From Nevskiales bacterium (GTDB lineage Bacteria > Pseudomonadota > Gammaproteobacteria > Nevskiales > Nevskiaceae), in the NCBI GenBank assembly GCA_028698335.1, contig JAQVDP010000003.1, positions 226,428 through 290,427 on the forward strand: 64,000 nucleotides of DNA, read 5' to 3'. Positions within the stretch are counted from its first letter, which is position 1. The number at the start of each line of letters is the position of its first letter. Of the stretch, positions 35,340-43,868 are shown one piece after another. The position numbers and the translations under genes were made by a program. Under the pieces are notes generated by a model. That model was not told the DNA's origin, searched no databases, and saw nothing but the letters and a program-made list of their open reading frames with translations.

Positions 35340-35853
35340 GTGACGGATATTTCGCCGGATGTGAAGTATGTCGGAGACGTGACTCAGCCGGACGAAGCGC
35401 GGGAGAGCGGGGCAGCGAAGCGGCTCCTCTTCCGCACCGCCAAGGGCAAGGAATTCTACGTCTACGAATCCGACGACGGTCGGGTCTGGATCGATGTCAG
35501 TCGCCTTGCAGAGGGAGAGCGCGGTTCGGCCATCTATGCCGCCGTTGCCGACTATGCCTACAACACCGGGCAGAAGTTTGTCGGCGATCCCGCCGGGGTA
35601 TCGGATGTGGCGGTGATCCGCCGCACCTACAACATGCTGTCGTCAGCCTTGCGGCATGGTACGACCAGCCATCTCGACGCATCGCCGGAGCAGCTCAAGG
35701 GCATTCCGTCAAAAGGCATTCCACCGCTGAAATGGCAGGGCAACGACGTTGCCAAGGTCCAGGCTTTGCTGGATACTCTCAACGGCTATGCAGAGCGAAA
35801 TGTCCCGGGCTTCGACCAGATCCGCTTCGACTTCGGAAAACGGCAATTCGTCG
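35340..35853 (+). pseudogene. Phage-type protein fragment A (polyvalent-protein-like)
   Basis: Begins directly after the last I-E repeat, possibly at GTG 35340. The frame encodes a well-formed protein segment: RLLFRTAKGKEFYVYESDDG, then GSAIYAAVADYAYNTGQKFV and RTYNMLSSALRHGTTSHLDA. From memory this style occurs in large phage or conjugative-element polyvalent proteins; I cannot confirm the family here. The N-terminus of the parent protein is missing, because the upstream frame runs into CRISPR repeats. Beyond about 35875 the frame continues only as arginine/alanine/serine-rich nonsense. Confidence 0.5.
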
Positions 35854-36078
35854 ATGCCGGCGGAGCGCCTGTTGACTTCGGAGCACTTCGACCGGATGGC
35901 CGCGGAACTGCGCAGCGGGCCGCTGACGGACGCTCAGTGGCAGCAGGAACAGGAGCGGCGCCGCCAGGGAGCCAAACGCTTAGAGCAAGCGCTTTCATCG
36001 CATCCCTTCTACGCAGCGCGAGCAGCCAAAGACCCGGAATACTGGAACAAGTTCTACGCAAGCCAGGTCAACTGGTAG
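35854..36078 (+). CDS. Small phage-like protein B
   Basis: 74 residues from ATG 35854 to TAG 36076-36078, in a different frame from fragment A. LTSEHFDRMAAELRSGPLTD, QWQQEQERRRQGAKRLEQAL and AAKDPEYWNKFYASQVNW look genuinely coding (helical, charged, no low complexity). A terminator hairpin follows 36 bases after the stop, so this is the natural 3' end of a transcription unit. It may be an intact small gene overlapping the end of A, or the true C-terminus of A after a frameshift. Function unknown. Confidence 0.5.
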   Translation: MPAERLLTSEHFDRMAAELRSGPLTDAQWQQEQERRRQGAKRLEQALSSHPFYAARAAKDPEYWNKFYASQVNW

Positions 36079-36114
36079 ACGGAACAGGAACGCTGTTCAG
36101 ACTCGCAGATCAAG

Positions 36115-36135
36115 CCCCGCCTGATGGCGGGGTTT
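36115..36135 (+). terminator. Terminator-like hairpin in the phage-like segment
   Basis: CCCCGCC (36115-36121), loop TGAT, GGCGGGG (36126-36132), then TTT. It directly follows small ORF B. A new, unrelated coding fragment (C) starts right after it, which marks a mosaic joint. Confidence 0.6.
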
Positions 36136-36149
36136 CTCGTTCTGAGTCT

Positions 36150-36731
36150 GAATTCACTGCCGAGAATCGCCGCCTCAGAGAACAAGACAAGACGGCGTGG
36201 AACAGCGCCAAGAAGTTCTGGCAGCGCAACTTCATGCCGGGTGGATTGCTGCCCAAGGACGTGTTTGACGAGAAGATCCAGCGCGACAACGAGCTGGCGG
36301 TGGCCGAGTTCGACACTTCGCATCTGGTCGGATCCCTGGAGCGTGTCGTCCGCGAGGAATACGGGAAGCGCTTCGAGTCGTTGCCGGAGGAGGACGTCCA
36401 GAAGATCGCGCGCGCGCTGAGCGGCCGCGTCGATTCTGGAATCCCGGAGCGCACGCGGACGGCGATCGTGGCGATGCGCCAGTACATCGACCGGCTGTCG
36501 GCCGAATATGTGTCCGTCCTCGAAAAGCAGGCTGCTGATCTGGAGGCGGCCGGCGACCCGGAGTCGAACGCGAAGGCCGACATCATCAAGACGATCCGCG
36601 GCAACGTCGGGCAGTACGTTCATCGAAGCTACCGGGCATTCGACGATCCGAAGTGGTTCTCGAAGATTCCGGACGCGACGATCAACGCGGCGCGCCGGTA
36701 TCTTCGTGAGCAGGCCGCGGCGCGTGGCGAC
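36150..36731 (+). pseudogene. Phage-type protein fragment C (polyvalent-protein-like)
   Basis: Frame open from about 36150. It reads as an internal piece of a large protein: KKFWQRNFMPGGLLPKDVFD, then SLERVVREEYGKRFESLPEE, NVGQYVHRSYRAFDDPKWFS and ARRYLREQAAARG. It has no start codon of its own in a sensible context and runs straight into a relic CRISPR repeat at 36732, so it is truncated at both ends. Likely from a phage or integrative element; family assignment is tentative. Confidence 0.5.
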
Positions 36732-36818
36732 GTGCTCCCCCGCGGTCGCGCGGGGATGAACCGCAGGTTTCCGTCGACATCACGCGGTCAATGATGTGTT
36801 CCCCTCGAACGCGCCGGT
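36732..36818 (+). CRISPR. Relic type I-E repeat-spacer-repeat beyond the phage-like insertion
   Basis: 36732-36763 resembles the I-E repeat with three extra bases inserted (GTGCTCCCCC at the start, GGGGATGAACCG at the end). Then comes exactly 32 bp of spacer-like sequence (36764-36795), then a degraded repeat starting GTGTTCCCC at 36796. The GTGTTCCCC start is shared with the degenerate terminal repeat at 35308. This shows that the I-E array once extended here. Confidence 0.75.
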
Positions 36819-37094
36819 CCGCAGGGGGCCGGCAACGGTGCTCGTTTGCCAGATGAAGAAGGCCTTGAGCCGCCTACGACTATCCCACGCTCACTTGTGG
36901 GGCAAGTGGTTCAGGCGACTCAAAGCCCGCAACAAGGTAGCACGTTCGATGACGCGCCTCCTGCCGTGAGCCGCGCCGTTGGGACGTGCCACGACGGCCG
37001 GGGGTTGGTAAATCCAACCCAATCATGGGTTTTGACGTGCCGGTGTCATTCGGTCGTGTTGTGATGGCGGGCTGTTCTGTTCGGAGCGTTCGCC
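36819..37094. other. Intergenic stretch with overlapping inverted repeats
   Basis: No convincing gene. At 37002-37031 two mutually exclusive hairpins can form: GGGTTGG (37002-37008) with CCAACCC (37014-37020), or AACCCA (37016-37021) with TGGGTT (37026-37031). This is a terminator/attenuator-like arrangement 64 bases before the phosphoesterase gene. Confidence 0.35.
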
Positions 37095-38462
37095 ATGGCA
37101 CCGCCGTTGAATCGACGTGACTTCATCCGCCAGACCGGCATGATCGGCGCCGGGGTGGCAACCGGCTTGCTGGCCGCCTGTGACGGCGGCGGCGACGATC
37201 CCGCCGGTGCGGTGCAGGCGCGCAGCCTGCCGGCGCCGGAGGAGTCGGGGATCGACCATATCGTCGTGGTGATGATGGAGAACCGGTCGTTCGATCACAT
37301 GCTCGGCTGGGTGCCGGGGGCGGACGGGCGCCAGGCCGGGCTGCGGTATCCGGATGCCGACGGGGTGGTGCAGGCGACCCATCGGCTGAATCCGGATTAC
37401 CAGGGCTGCGGTCTGGAGGACCCGCCGCACGGGTACGACCACGGCCATGCGATCCTCAACGGCGGCAGGATGGATCAGTTCCTGCGCGATACGCCGGTCG
37501 GCGATGTGTTTCCGATCGGGTACTACACGGCGGAGGATCTGCCGTTCTACAAGGGCTGCGCCGAGCACTGGACGGTCTGCGACCGCTATCACAGCGGGAT
37601 GCTGGCGTCGACGCAGTCCAACCGCATGTACATGCACAGCGGACAGTCCGACCGCACCAACAACGGCAGCGGTGCGCTGGATCCGATTCCGAAGATCTCG
37701 ACCCTGCCGACGATCTGGGACGACGCGCGCGCGGCTGGGCTGCGCGTGGGCTACTACTACAACAACCTGCCGTACACCGCGATCTGGGGGGCGAAGTACC
37801 TGGGCTTCTCGCGGCCGTATGCGAGCTTTGCGCTGGAGGCGGCGGCGGGGCTGTTGCCGAACATCACGTACATCGATCCGTTCTTCTATCAGGACGGGCT
37901 CGACCATCTGTGCAACGACGATCACCCGCATGCGGATGTGCGCAACGGACAGGCCTTCCTCAACGGCATCTACGACACCCTGCGCAATGCACCGACCTGG
38001 GAGCGCACGCTGCTGGTGATCAACTACGACGAGTGGGGCGGGTTCTTCGACCATGTTGAGCCGCCGGTGCTGCCGGTGTCGGAGGACGAGGCGGCGCTGG
38101 GCAACGACGGGCGGCTCGGCATCCGCACGCCCTGCGTGCTGATCGGGCCGCGGGTGCGCCGGGCGCATGTCGCCAAGATGCTGATGGAGCCGAACTCGAT
38201 CCTCAAGTTCATGGAATGGCGCTGGGGCCTGCCGCCGCTGGGTGTGCGCGCCGCCGTCACCAACAATCTGGCCTACGCACTGGATTTCGATGCGCCGCCG
38301 CGCACCGATGCGCCGGCGTTCGAGGTGCCGAGCAACGCCGGGCAGTCGCAGGTCTGCGCCTTTGCCGGCAAGTCGGGCCCGATGACCGGCAGCATGGCGG
38401 CGCACGCCCGCGAGATCGAAGGCCTGCAGCGCATGGCGCGCAGCTACGGCTTCGTCTGCTGA
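37095..38462 (+). CDS. Tat-exported phosphoesterase (phospholipase C / AcpA family)
   Basis: 455 residues. The Tat signal (NRRDFIRQTGMIGAGVATGL) ends in LLAAC, a possible lipobox. Motifs of the PF04185 phosphoesterase family: HIVVVMMENRSFDHMLGW near residue 55, DDHPHADVRNGQAFL and INYDEWGGFFDHVEPP. Members include phosphatidylcholine-hydrolysing phospholipase C and acid phosphatase AcpA; substrate choice cannot be made here. Separate from the phoX/phoD pair across the CRISPR island. Followed by a bidirectional terminator. Confidence 0.9.
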   Translation: MAPPLNRRDFIRQTGMIGAGVATGLLAACDGGGDDPAGAVQARSLPAPEESGIDHIVVVMMENRSFDHMLGWVPGADGRQAGLRYPDADGVVQATHRLNPDYQGCGLEDPPHGYDHGHAILNGGRMDQFLRDTPVGDVFPIGYYTAEDLPFYKGCAEHWTVCDRYHSGMLASTQSNRMYMHSGQSDRTNNGSGALDPIPKISTLPTIWDDARAAGLRVGYYYNNLPYTAIWGAKYLGFSRPYASFALEAAAGLLPNITYIDPFFYQDGLDHLCNDDHPHADVRNGQAFLNGIYDTLRNAPTWERTLLVINYDEWGGFFDHVEPPVLPVSEDEAALGNDGRLGIRTPCVLIGPRVRRAHVAKMLMEPNSILKFMEWRWGLPPLGVRAAVTNNLAYALDFDAPPRTDAPAFEVPSNAGQSQVCAFAGKSGPMTGSMAAHAREIEGLQRMARSYGFVC

Positions 38463-38511
38463 TCGGGGCCGGGTGCCGGCGCTGTTGCCGGCGCTGTCCG
38501 GGGTGCATAAG

Positions 38512-38545
38512 AAAACGGCGGGGAGCAGTTGCTCCCCGCCGTTTT
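38512..38545. terminator. Bidirectional Rho-independent terminator
   Basis: AAAACGGCGGGGAGC (38512-38526), loop AGTT, and its complement 38531-38545 ending TTTT. Serves the plus-strand phosphoesterase and the convergent minus-strand beta-helix/cytochrome gene. Confidence 0.93.
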
Positions 38546-38566
38546 GCGTTGCGCCGATGACGCGGT

Positions 38567-41464
38567 CTACTGCTCGGAGACGGGCTGCGCCGCCGCGGCG
38601 CGACGCTGGTCGGCCGAGGTCAGCGTGAAGTCGCCCTTGAGCGCGTCGGCCATCGCCTTGTCGAAGTCGGCCTGGGTCATGTCTTTCAGGGTCAGGCCGT
38701 TGCCGGTGCAGGACTCGTAGTCGTAGGTGTCGTCGGTCGGCAGCACGTCGTTGATCCAGGAGGCGACCAGATTGATCACTTCGCCCTGGGCGACGGTGCG
38801 GGCGATCGGCGGCATGCGCACGCCGGCTTCGGTGGAGGCGAGGCGGTAGGGCAGGATCGAGCCGTCGGCATCGCCGGGGATGATGTCGTAGCGGCGACCG
38901 CCCGAGCCCTTGCCGGCCGCGACCGGGCGCTTGCAGATGCCGTAGTGCGCGTCGATCTTGCGGTAGCTGTCGAGGAACAGGCCGGAGTTGGAGCCGGCGC
39001 CCGCCGGGTTGTGGCAGTGCATGCAGTTGACCTCGAAGAAGGCGCGCACGCGGTGCTGGATGTCGGCGTCGGAGTTGGGCGTGTCGCCGCCATCACCCGG
39101 CACGTTCCAGCGCGGCAGGCGCTCGACGTCGTCGAAGTTCGCCGGCAGGCCTTCGAGCAGGCCCAGCGCCTTGAGGTGGATCAGCTGGTTGACGACGCCT
39201 TCGTCGCCGTAGTCGAAGTCCTTGTTGAGGTTGCGGGCCTTGGGGCCGATCGGCGCGGTGCCGGGCTCCTGGTTGTCGCCGGCGTGGCAGTACAGGCAGT
39301 GCAGCGCGGCCGGAACCTCGTACTTGCCGACGGTGCCGGCGTAGTGCGCGTCGACGTCCGGATCGTGGTCGCTGTAGTCGTAGTCGATCGACAGCTTCTT
39401 GCCCTCGATCTGCAGCGCGGCGTAGCGCTTGCCGTGCTCGTCGGTCTGCCACAGGTAGGGCAGGCCCATCCAGACGACGTCGTCGCCGTTCCGCCGCTTG
39501 ATCAGCAGACGGGTCTCGACCATGGTCTCGACGCCGTCCTTCTCGTAGCTGAAGGTCTTGGCGATGATCGTGCCGACGGGGAAGTCCAGCGTCGCCGTCA
39601 CGCCGTCGTTGTGGTCCTGGTAGGTGGCGTGGCTGCCCGGCGGGATGAAGATGAAGCGGTGCTTGCTGGCGTAGTCGGTGAACAGCGGCGTGTTCAGGTC
39701 GTACTTGACGCCGCCGACCGCGCCGCCGGTCGGGTCGCTCGGATCCTCGAACAGGCCGTACTGCGCCAGCATCGGGCAGTTGTATTCGGCGGCCGCGGCG
39801 AAGTTGACCTTGCCGCCGGCGCCACCGGTGCAGGCCTTGCTGATCTGCGCCTCGGTCGGACGGGCGCCGGCGCTGTTCAGGTCCGGCACGTAGGGCAGCT
39901 TGAGCGGCCGCACCTGGACGGCGGCGAGGCTGCCGCGATGCGGCGCGAGGTTGGTGCTGGCGGGATTGAGCAGCTCCAGCAGCAGGTCGGGCAGGGCGCT
40001 GGTGGTGATCTTCGCGTTGAGGAAGTCGGTGGCCAGCAGGGTCGAGGCCATGGTGTTCTCGAAGCTGTTGTCCTCGCCGATGAACAGGCCCAGCTCCGGT
40101 TTGCGGTCGCCGTTTTCGTCGAACTTCCAGGCGTTGTACTTGCACTCCGGTTCGGGGTCATTGCGCTGGTAGTTGGGACGGCCGAGTTCGTTGCTGCGCG
40201 CCTCGTAGCGGTCGGCCTCACCGTGCTCGGTGGCGTTGGGCTGGTTCAGTGCGATGCCGTCGTCGTCGACCGGATAGGGGGCGCAGCCGTTGTATTCGTC
40301 GACGGCGCCGTCCCAGATGATGTGCGCGCCGCGGCCGAGATTCTTCAGGCGCAGCAGCAGCGGCAGCAGGGTGGCTTCGCCGCGATCGAGATCGGGCTCG
40401 GCCATGTTCATCGAGTTGTCGCGGAAACGGTTGCCGTGGATGTTGATGCCCTCGGGGTAGAAGTCGTACTTCAGGTCGGGTTCGCCGGGATCGGCCAGGC
40501 CGTAGTTGACGACGGCGATGCCGAGGGTGTCGTGCTCGTAGATGTCGTTGTCGTAGATCTCGAGGTTGTCGGTCGACAGGATCAGCATGCCGGTGCCGCG
40601 CGGGACGATGCCGACGATGTTGCCGATCGGCGCGAAGTTGTCCATGTTGTTCTGGAACGCCTTGTTGCGGCGGATGATGTTCTTCTCGCCGTACTGCGAC
40701 AGGCCCGGCAGGTCGAACACCAGGAAGCCGCCGACGTTGTTGGTGGCGACGTTGTCCTCGAACACGGCGCGATAGGTGTTCTCGAACTCGAAGCCGGCGA
40801 CGTTGTACTCGGCGCGGGTGCGGCGCACGATCACGTCGCTGCTCTGGCCGACGTAGATGCCGGCGTCGGACGCGCCCCAGGATTCCGAATCCTCAATCAG
40901 GATGTGGCGGCTCTCCACCGGATACAGGCCGTAGGCGCCGTGATGCGCGCAGGCGTCATCGGCCTCCGGATCGGTCGAGCAGGTCGCGTAGTCGGACCAC
41001 AGCGCGCGCACCGCGCGGAAGGTCACGTACTTGGAGCGGTAGACGCGGATCGCGTTGCCCGGCGTGTCCTGCACGGTGAAGCCTTCCATGACGATGCCGT
41101 CGGCGTGGCTGATGTTCAGGCCTTCGGAGCTGTCGCTGCTGGTGAACGACAGGAAGGTCTTGTCGATGCCGGCGCCCTTGATCGTGATGCCGTTCTTGCT
41201 GTTGACGATCAGGCCGGTGCCGAGATCGAAGTGCCCTTCGCAGAACTCGATGGTGTCGCCTTCGCGCGCGTCGAAGAACGCGATCAGCGCTTCGGCCGTG
41301 GCGTTCTCGCCGGGGCAGATCAGATAGGTCTTGGCCTGCGGTGCGGCGGTCGAGCCGTCGCCCTCGACACTGGTGGAGCTGCCGCAGCCGGCGAGCCAGA
41401 TGCAGGACAGCAGGGCGCTGAGCGCCCATCGATAGCTTCGTGTCCGGGAATGCTGCTTGAACAT
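38567..41464 (-). CDS. Lipoprotein fusing a parallel beta-helix domain to an SO2930-type diheme cytochrome c
   Basis: 965 residues from ATG 41464, with AGAGG upstream; the lipobox is LAGC (SCIWLAGCGSS). Residues ~45-450 are a right-handed parallel beta-helix with repeated short strands (GFTVQDTPGNAIRVYRSKYV, SDVIVRRTRAEYNVAGFEFE, DNLEIYDNDIYEHDTLGIAV). Residues ~560-965 match the SO2930-type diheme cytochrome class, with heme motifs CLYCH (39284-39298, residue 723) and CMHCH (39011-39025, residue 814). I know these as two neighbouring genes in other bacteria; here they are one polypeptide. Probably on the periplasmic side of the outer membrane or surface exposed. Function unknown. Seventy bases downstream of the M19-like gene, same strand. 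Confidence 0.82.
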   Translation of the reverse strand: MFKQHSRTRSYRWALSALLSCIWLAGCGSSTSVEGDGSTAAPQAKTYLICPGENATAEALIAFFDAREGDTIEFCEGHFDLGTGLIVNSKNGITIKGAGIDKTFLSFTSSDSSEGLNISHADGIVMEGFTVQDTPGNAIRVYRSKYVTFRAVRALWSDYATCSTDPEADDACAHHGAYGLYPVESRHILIEDSESWGASDAGIYVGQSSDVIVRRTRAEYNVAGFEFENTYRAVFEDNVATNNVGGFLVFDLPGLSQYGEKNIIRRNKAFQNNMDNFAPIGNIVGIVPRGTGMLILSTDNLEIYDNDIYEHDTLGIAVVNYGLADPGEPDLKYDFYPEGINIHGNRFRDNSMNMAEPDLDRGEATLLPLLLRLKNLGRGAHIIWDGAVDEYNGCAPYPVDDDGIALNQPNATEHGEADRYEARSNELGRPNYQRNDPEPECKYNAWKFDENGDRKPELGLFIGEDNSFENTMASTLLATDFLNAKITTSALPDLLLELLNPASTNLAPHRGSLAAVQVRPLKLPYVPDLNSAGARPTEAQISKACTGGAGGKVNFAAAAEYNCPMLAQYGLFEDPSDPTGGAVGGVKYDLNTPLFTDYASKHRFIFIPPGSHATYQDHNDGVTATLDFPVGTIIAKTFSYEKDGVETMVETRLLIKRRNGDDVVWMGLPYLWQTDEHGKRYAALQIEGKKLSIDYDYSDHDPDVDAHYAGTVGKYEVPAALHCLYCHAGDNQEPGTAPIGPKARNLNKDFDYGDEGVVNQLIHLKALGLLEGLPANFDDVERLPRWNVPGDGGDTPNSDADIQHRVRAFFEVNCMHCHNPAGAGSNSGLFLDSYRKIDAHYGICKRPVAAGKGSGGRRYDIIPGDADGSILPYRLASTEAGVRMPPIARTVAQGEVINLVASWINDVLPTDDTYDYESCTGNGLTLKDMTQADFDKAMADALKGDFTLTSADQRRAAAAQPVSEQ

Positions 41465-41534
41465 GTCACAACCTCTGGTGTTGATGCGGGCCGAGCCGCG
41501 ATGCATGGGAAATCGGTACGGGAACATGCCGGGT

Positions 41535-43868
41535 TCAGTCGGCCTGGCGGCGCTCGTAGGCGCGTTGCCACAGCTGCAGATAGGCCTCGGCCGAGCGGAA
41601 CAGGTACTTCATCGCCTTGTCGCCGCCGGGCTGCTGCTGGATGTCGGCGAAGAAATCCGCATACAGGCCGTACTGGGCGACGCCGTCGACGTTGAGGTCG
41701 AAGACGCGTTCGCCGCTGAGCTGGCGGTCGAAGGTGACCTTGCCGTCGTAGGACTTGAACGGGTACTTGAGCGGATGCTCGGCGGCGTCGGCGCGGACGC
41801 CCGGCTGCAGCGCCATGCCGTTGATGTCCGAGCCGAAGCCGACGCCGAAGTAGGACTCGTGGTTCTGGTCCTCGAATGCGATCTCGTGGAGCAGGGCCTC
41901 GGTCATCTCGACCGCGCTCCAGTCGCGCGGCAGCGGCGAGATCATGGCCCCGGCGCTGTGCATCAGCTGGCGCATGTTCTCGGTGTATTCGCCGCCGGCG
42001 CGCGAATGGCTGGAGATCATCGGATAGTTGTCGTTGGCGCGGGCCATCTCGATGACCTTGTAGCGGGCGCGATGCGCGAGGTGATCGGTCTCGAGAATGA
42101 AGCCCTGCTTCATCATGCCCTCGATCACGTATTCGCCGAGTCCGGTCAGGCCGCGCGAGTTGCAGTGCGGTGCCGGCGGGTAGGTCGGCAGCGCGAAGCC
42201 CAGGGTCTGGTTGATCATCAGCGACAGGACGTTGTCGCCGGGGACCGCGGGGATGCCGACCAGATTGGCGCCGTTGCCTTCCTCGGGGCAGGTCTCGGCA
42301 TGGAAGTACTCGCCGGTTTCGACCTTGTTGCCGAGGTTCAGGAACACCTCCGACGCGGCGAACAGGCCGGAGCCGGCGAAGGCGTTGTCGAAGTCGTGGG
42401 TCGGGAAGAAGCTGCGGATGCCGAGCTGCCAGACCTCGTCGAGGCCGGCGTCGATGTCCGCCTGCGTGCATTCGGCCTGGCCCAGGAACAGGCCGCAGTT
42501 GAACATCTTCGAGACCTCGACCGCGAGCACCACGGCGAGCTTGCCGTCCTCGATCACCGCGCGGGCTTCGTCCGGCGAGGTGACGATGCGGAACCAGCCC
42601 TTGCCGGGGCCGCCCTCCTGCGCGTCGATGTAGTCCTGCAGCCGGTACATGCTCTGGCGCTGCAGGCGGACCGAGTCCATCTCCTTGCATTCGCGGTCGC
42701 GGATCGGCCAGATCTCGCACAGCAGCTCGTTCTGCACGAGGTGGTTGACCATCAGGCGCACGCCGGCCATCCACGCGCGCTTCATCCACATGTAATAGGT
42801 CTGGTGGTGCAGGTAGGAATGGTGGTGCGGCCAGTCCCTGAACGTGGGCCAGCCCTTGGTGGCGTGGCCGGTCAGGCCGCCGAGCGCGATCTCGACCAGG
42901 CCGGTGGTGCCGTAGGGGCCGTGTTCGACCGCGCAGTTGTCGAGCGCATGCTCGACGCCGAAGCGGTGGAAGGGTTCGCCATAGTTGACGCGGCCGCCGA
43001 GGAATTCGTACGCCGAGATATGGATGTGGGTGTCGGCGATGCCGAAGACGGTGCCGTCGGGGTTGGTGCCCTTGAAGGTCTCGCCGCTGGCGCTGACGCC
43101 GATCTCCGGGAACTCGGCGCAGCCCTGCGTCGCGACCAGCCGGAACTGCTCCAGGCCGTCCGCGTTGCCGTGCAGTGGCGCCAGGCTCAGGCCGTCCGAG
43201 GTCGGCTCGGCGACGAGGTTCAGCCCCATGCTGGTCGAGGTCAGCGTGAACTGCTCCGGCGCGGGCTCGGACAGGGCCCATTCGGCGTTGTCCCAGGCGA
43301 AGCCCATCGGCTGGATCACCGCGGTGGGGCCGCTGAACGTGGCCACGGCGTGGCCGAGGTTGCTGACCAGATCGCCGAGGCCGTTGACGATGTCGCCGAG
43401 CGGATCGAGCGTGTCGACCAGGCCCAGGGTGTCGCCGACGCCGTAGACCAGATTGCCGGCTTCGTCGACCAGCAGGCCGACGCCGTCGGTCAGCAGGGCC
43501 AGGCCGTCGCGGATGCTGAGGAACTCGGCGTCGGCGTCGTAGAGCAGGTAGGTGCCCAGGCCGCTGGCGCGCATCCGGAACGGCATCGCCGCCTCGCTGC
43601 GGTCCGCGGCGAGGCGGTAGCTGCCGTCGTCGGCCTTGAGCACGAAGCGCCCCGTCGCCGGGGACTGCAGCGCGTAGCAGCCGCTGGCGATCGAGTAGAT
43701 CGTCTTGGTTTGCGGCGGCGGCGTCGCGGGTGAGGCTGCGTCGCCGGGGGGCTGGCTGCCGCCGCATGCGCAAAGCGCCAGTCCGATGCATGCCATGGTG
43801 GCTTGCAGGCGGAACCTGAACGGCTTGGCGGATGTCCATCGATGGATCGGAGCGTCGGTTGGTGTCAT
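41535..43868 (-). CDS. Peptidase M19/amidohydrolase-like metal-dependent lipoprotein
   Basis: 777 residues. Signal peptide with lipobox (MACIGLALCACGGS). The C-terminal 550 residues form an amidohydrolase-like TIM-barrel: metal motif ADTHIHIS, then FFPTHDFDNAF, ETDHLAHRAR and MISSHSRAGGEYTENMRQL, as in membrane dipeptidases (M19). The N-terminal ~200 residues are beta-rich and not recognised. Expected to be a periplasmic hydrolase; substrate unknown. Upstream partner of the beta-helix/cytochrome gene, probably one operon. Confidence 0.75.
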   Translation of the reverse strand: MTPTDAPIHRWTSAKPFRFRLQATMACIGLALCACGGSQPPGDAASPATPPPQTKTIYSIASGCYALQSPATGRFVLKADDGSYRLAADRSEAAMPFRMRASGLGTYLLYDADAEFLSIRDGLALLTDGVGLLVDEAGNLVYGVGDTLGLVDTLDPLGDIVNGLGDLVSNLGHAVATFSGPTAVIQPMGFAWDNAEWALSEPAPEQFTLTSTSMGLNLVAEPTSDGLSLAPLHGNADGLEQFRLVATQGCAEFPEIGVSASGETFKGTNPDGTVFGIADTHIHISAYEFLGGRVNYGEPFHRFGVEHALDNCAVEHGPYGTTGLVEIALGGLTGHATKGWPTFRDWPHHHSYLHHQTYYMWMKRAWMAGVRLMVNHLVQNELLCEIWPIRDRECKEMDSVRLQRQSMYRLQDYIDAQEGGPGKGWFRIVTSPDEARAVIEDGKLAVVLAVEVSKMFNCGLFLGQAECTQADIDAGLDEVWQLGIRSFFPTHDFDNAFAGSGLFAASEVFLNLGNKVETGEYFHAETCPEEGNGANLVGIPAVPGDNVLSLMINQTLGFALPTYPPAPHCNSRGLTGLGEYVIEGMMKQGFILETDHLAHRARYKVIEMARANDNYPMISSHSRAGGEYTENMRQLMHSAGAMISPLPRDWSAVEMTEALLHEIAFEDQNHESYFGVGFGSDINGMALQPGVRADAAEHPLKYPFKSYDGKVTFDRQLSGERVFDLNVDGVAQYGLYADFFADIQQQPGGDKAMKYLFRSAEAYLQLWQRAYERRQAD

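Noticed and set aside
35247..36794. One 515-residue protein spanning the region after the I-E array
   Set aside because: It includes CRISPR repeat translation at both ends and a nonsense Arg/Ala/Ser-rich middle where another frame (35854-36078) codes. It is better read as separate fragments.
36846..37064. 72-residue frame between the array relic and the phosphoesterase gene
   Set aside because: No ribosome-binding site, no recognisable motif, and it covers the overlapping hairpins; treated as non-coding.
38945..41695. 916-residue plus-strand frame opposite the beta-helix/cytochrome gene
   Set aside because: Val/Ala/Asp-rich shadow; the minus-strand protein has signal peptide, beta-helix and heme motifs.
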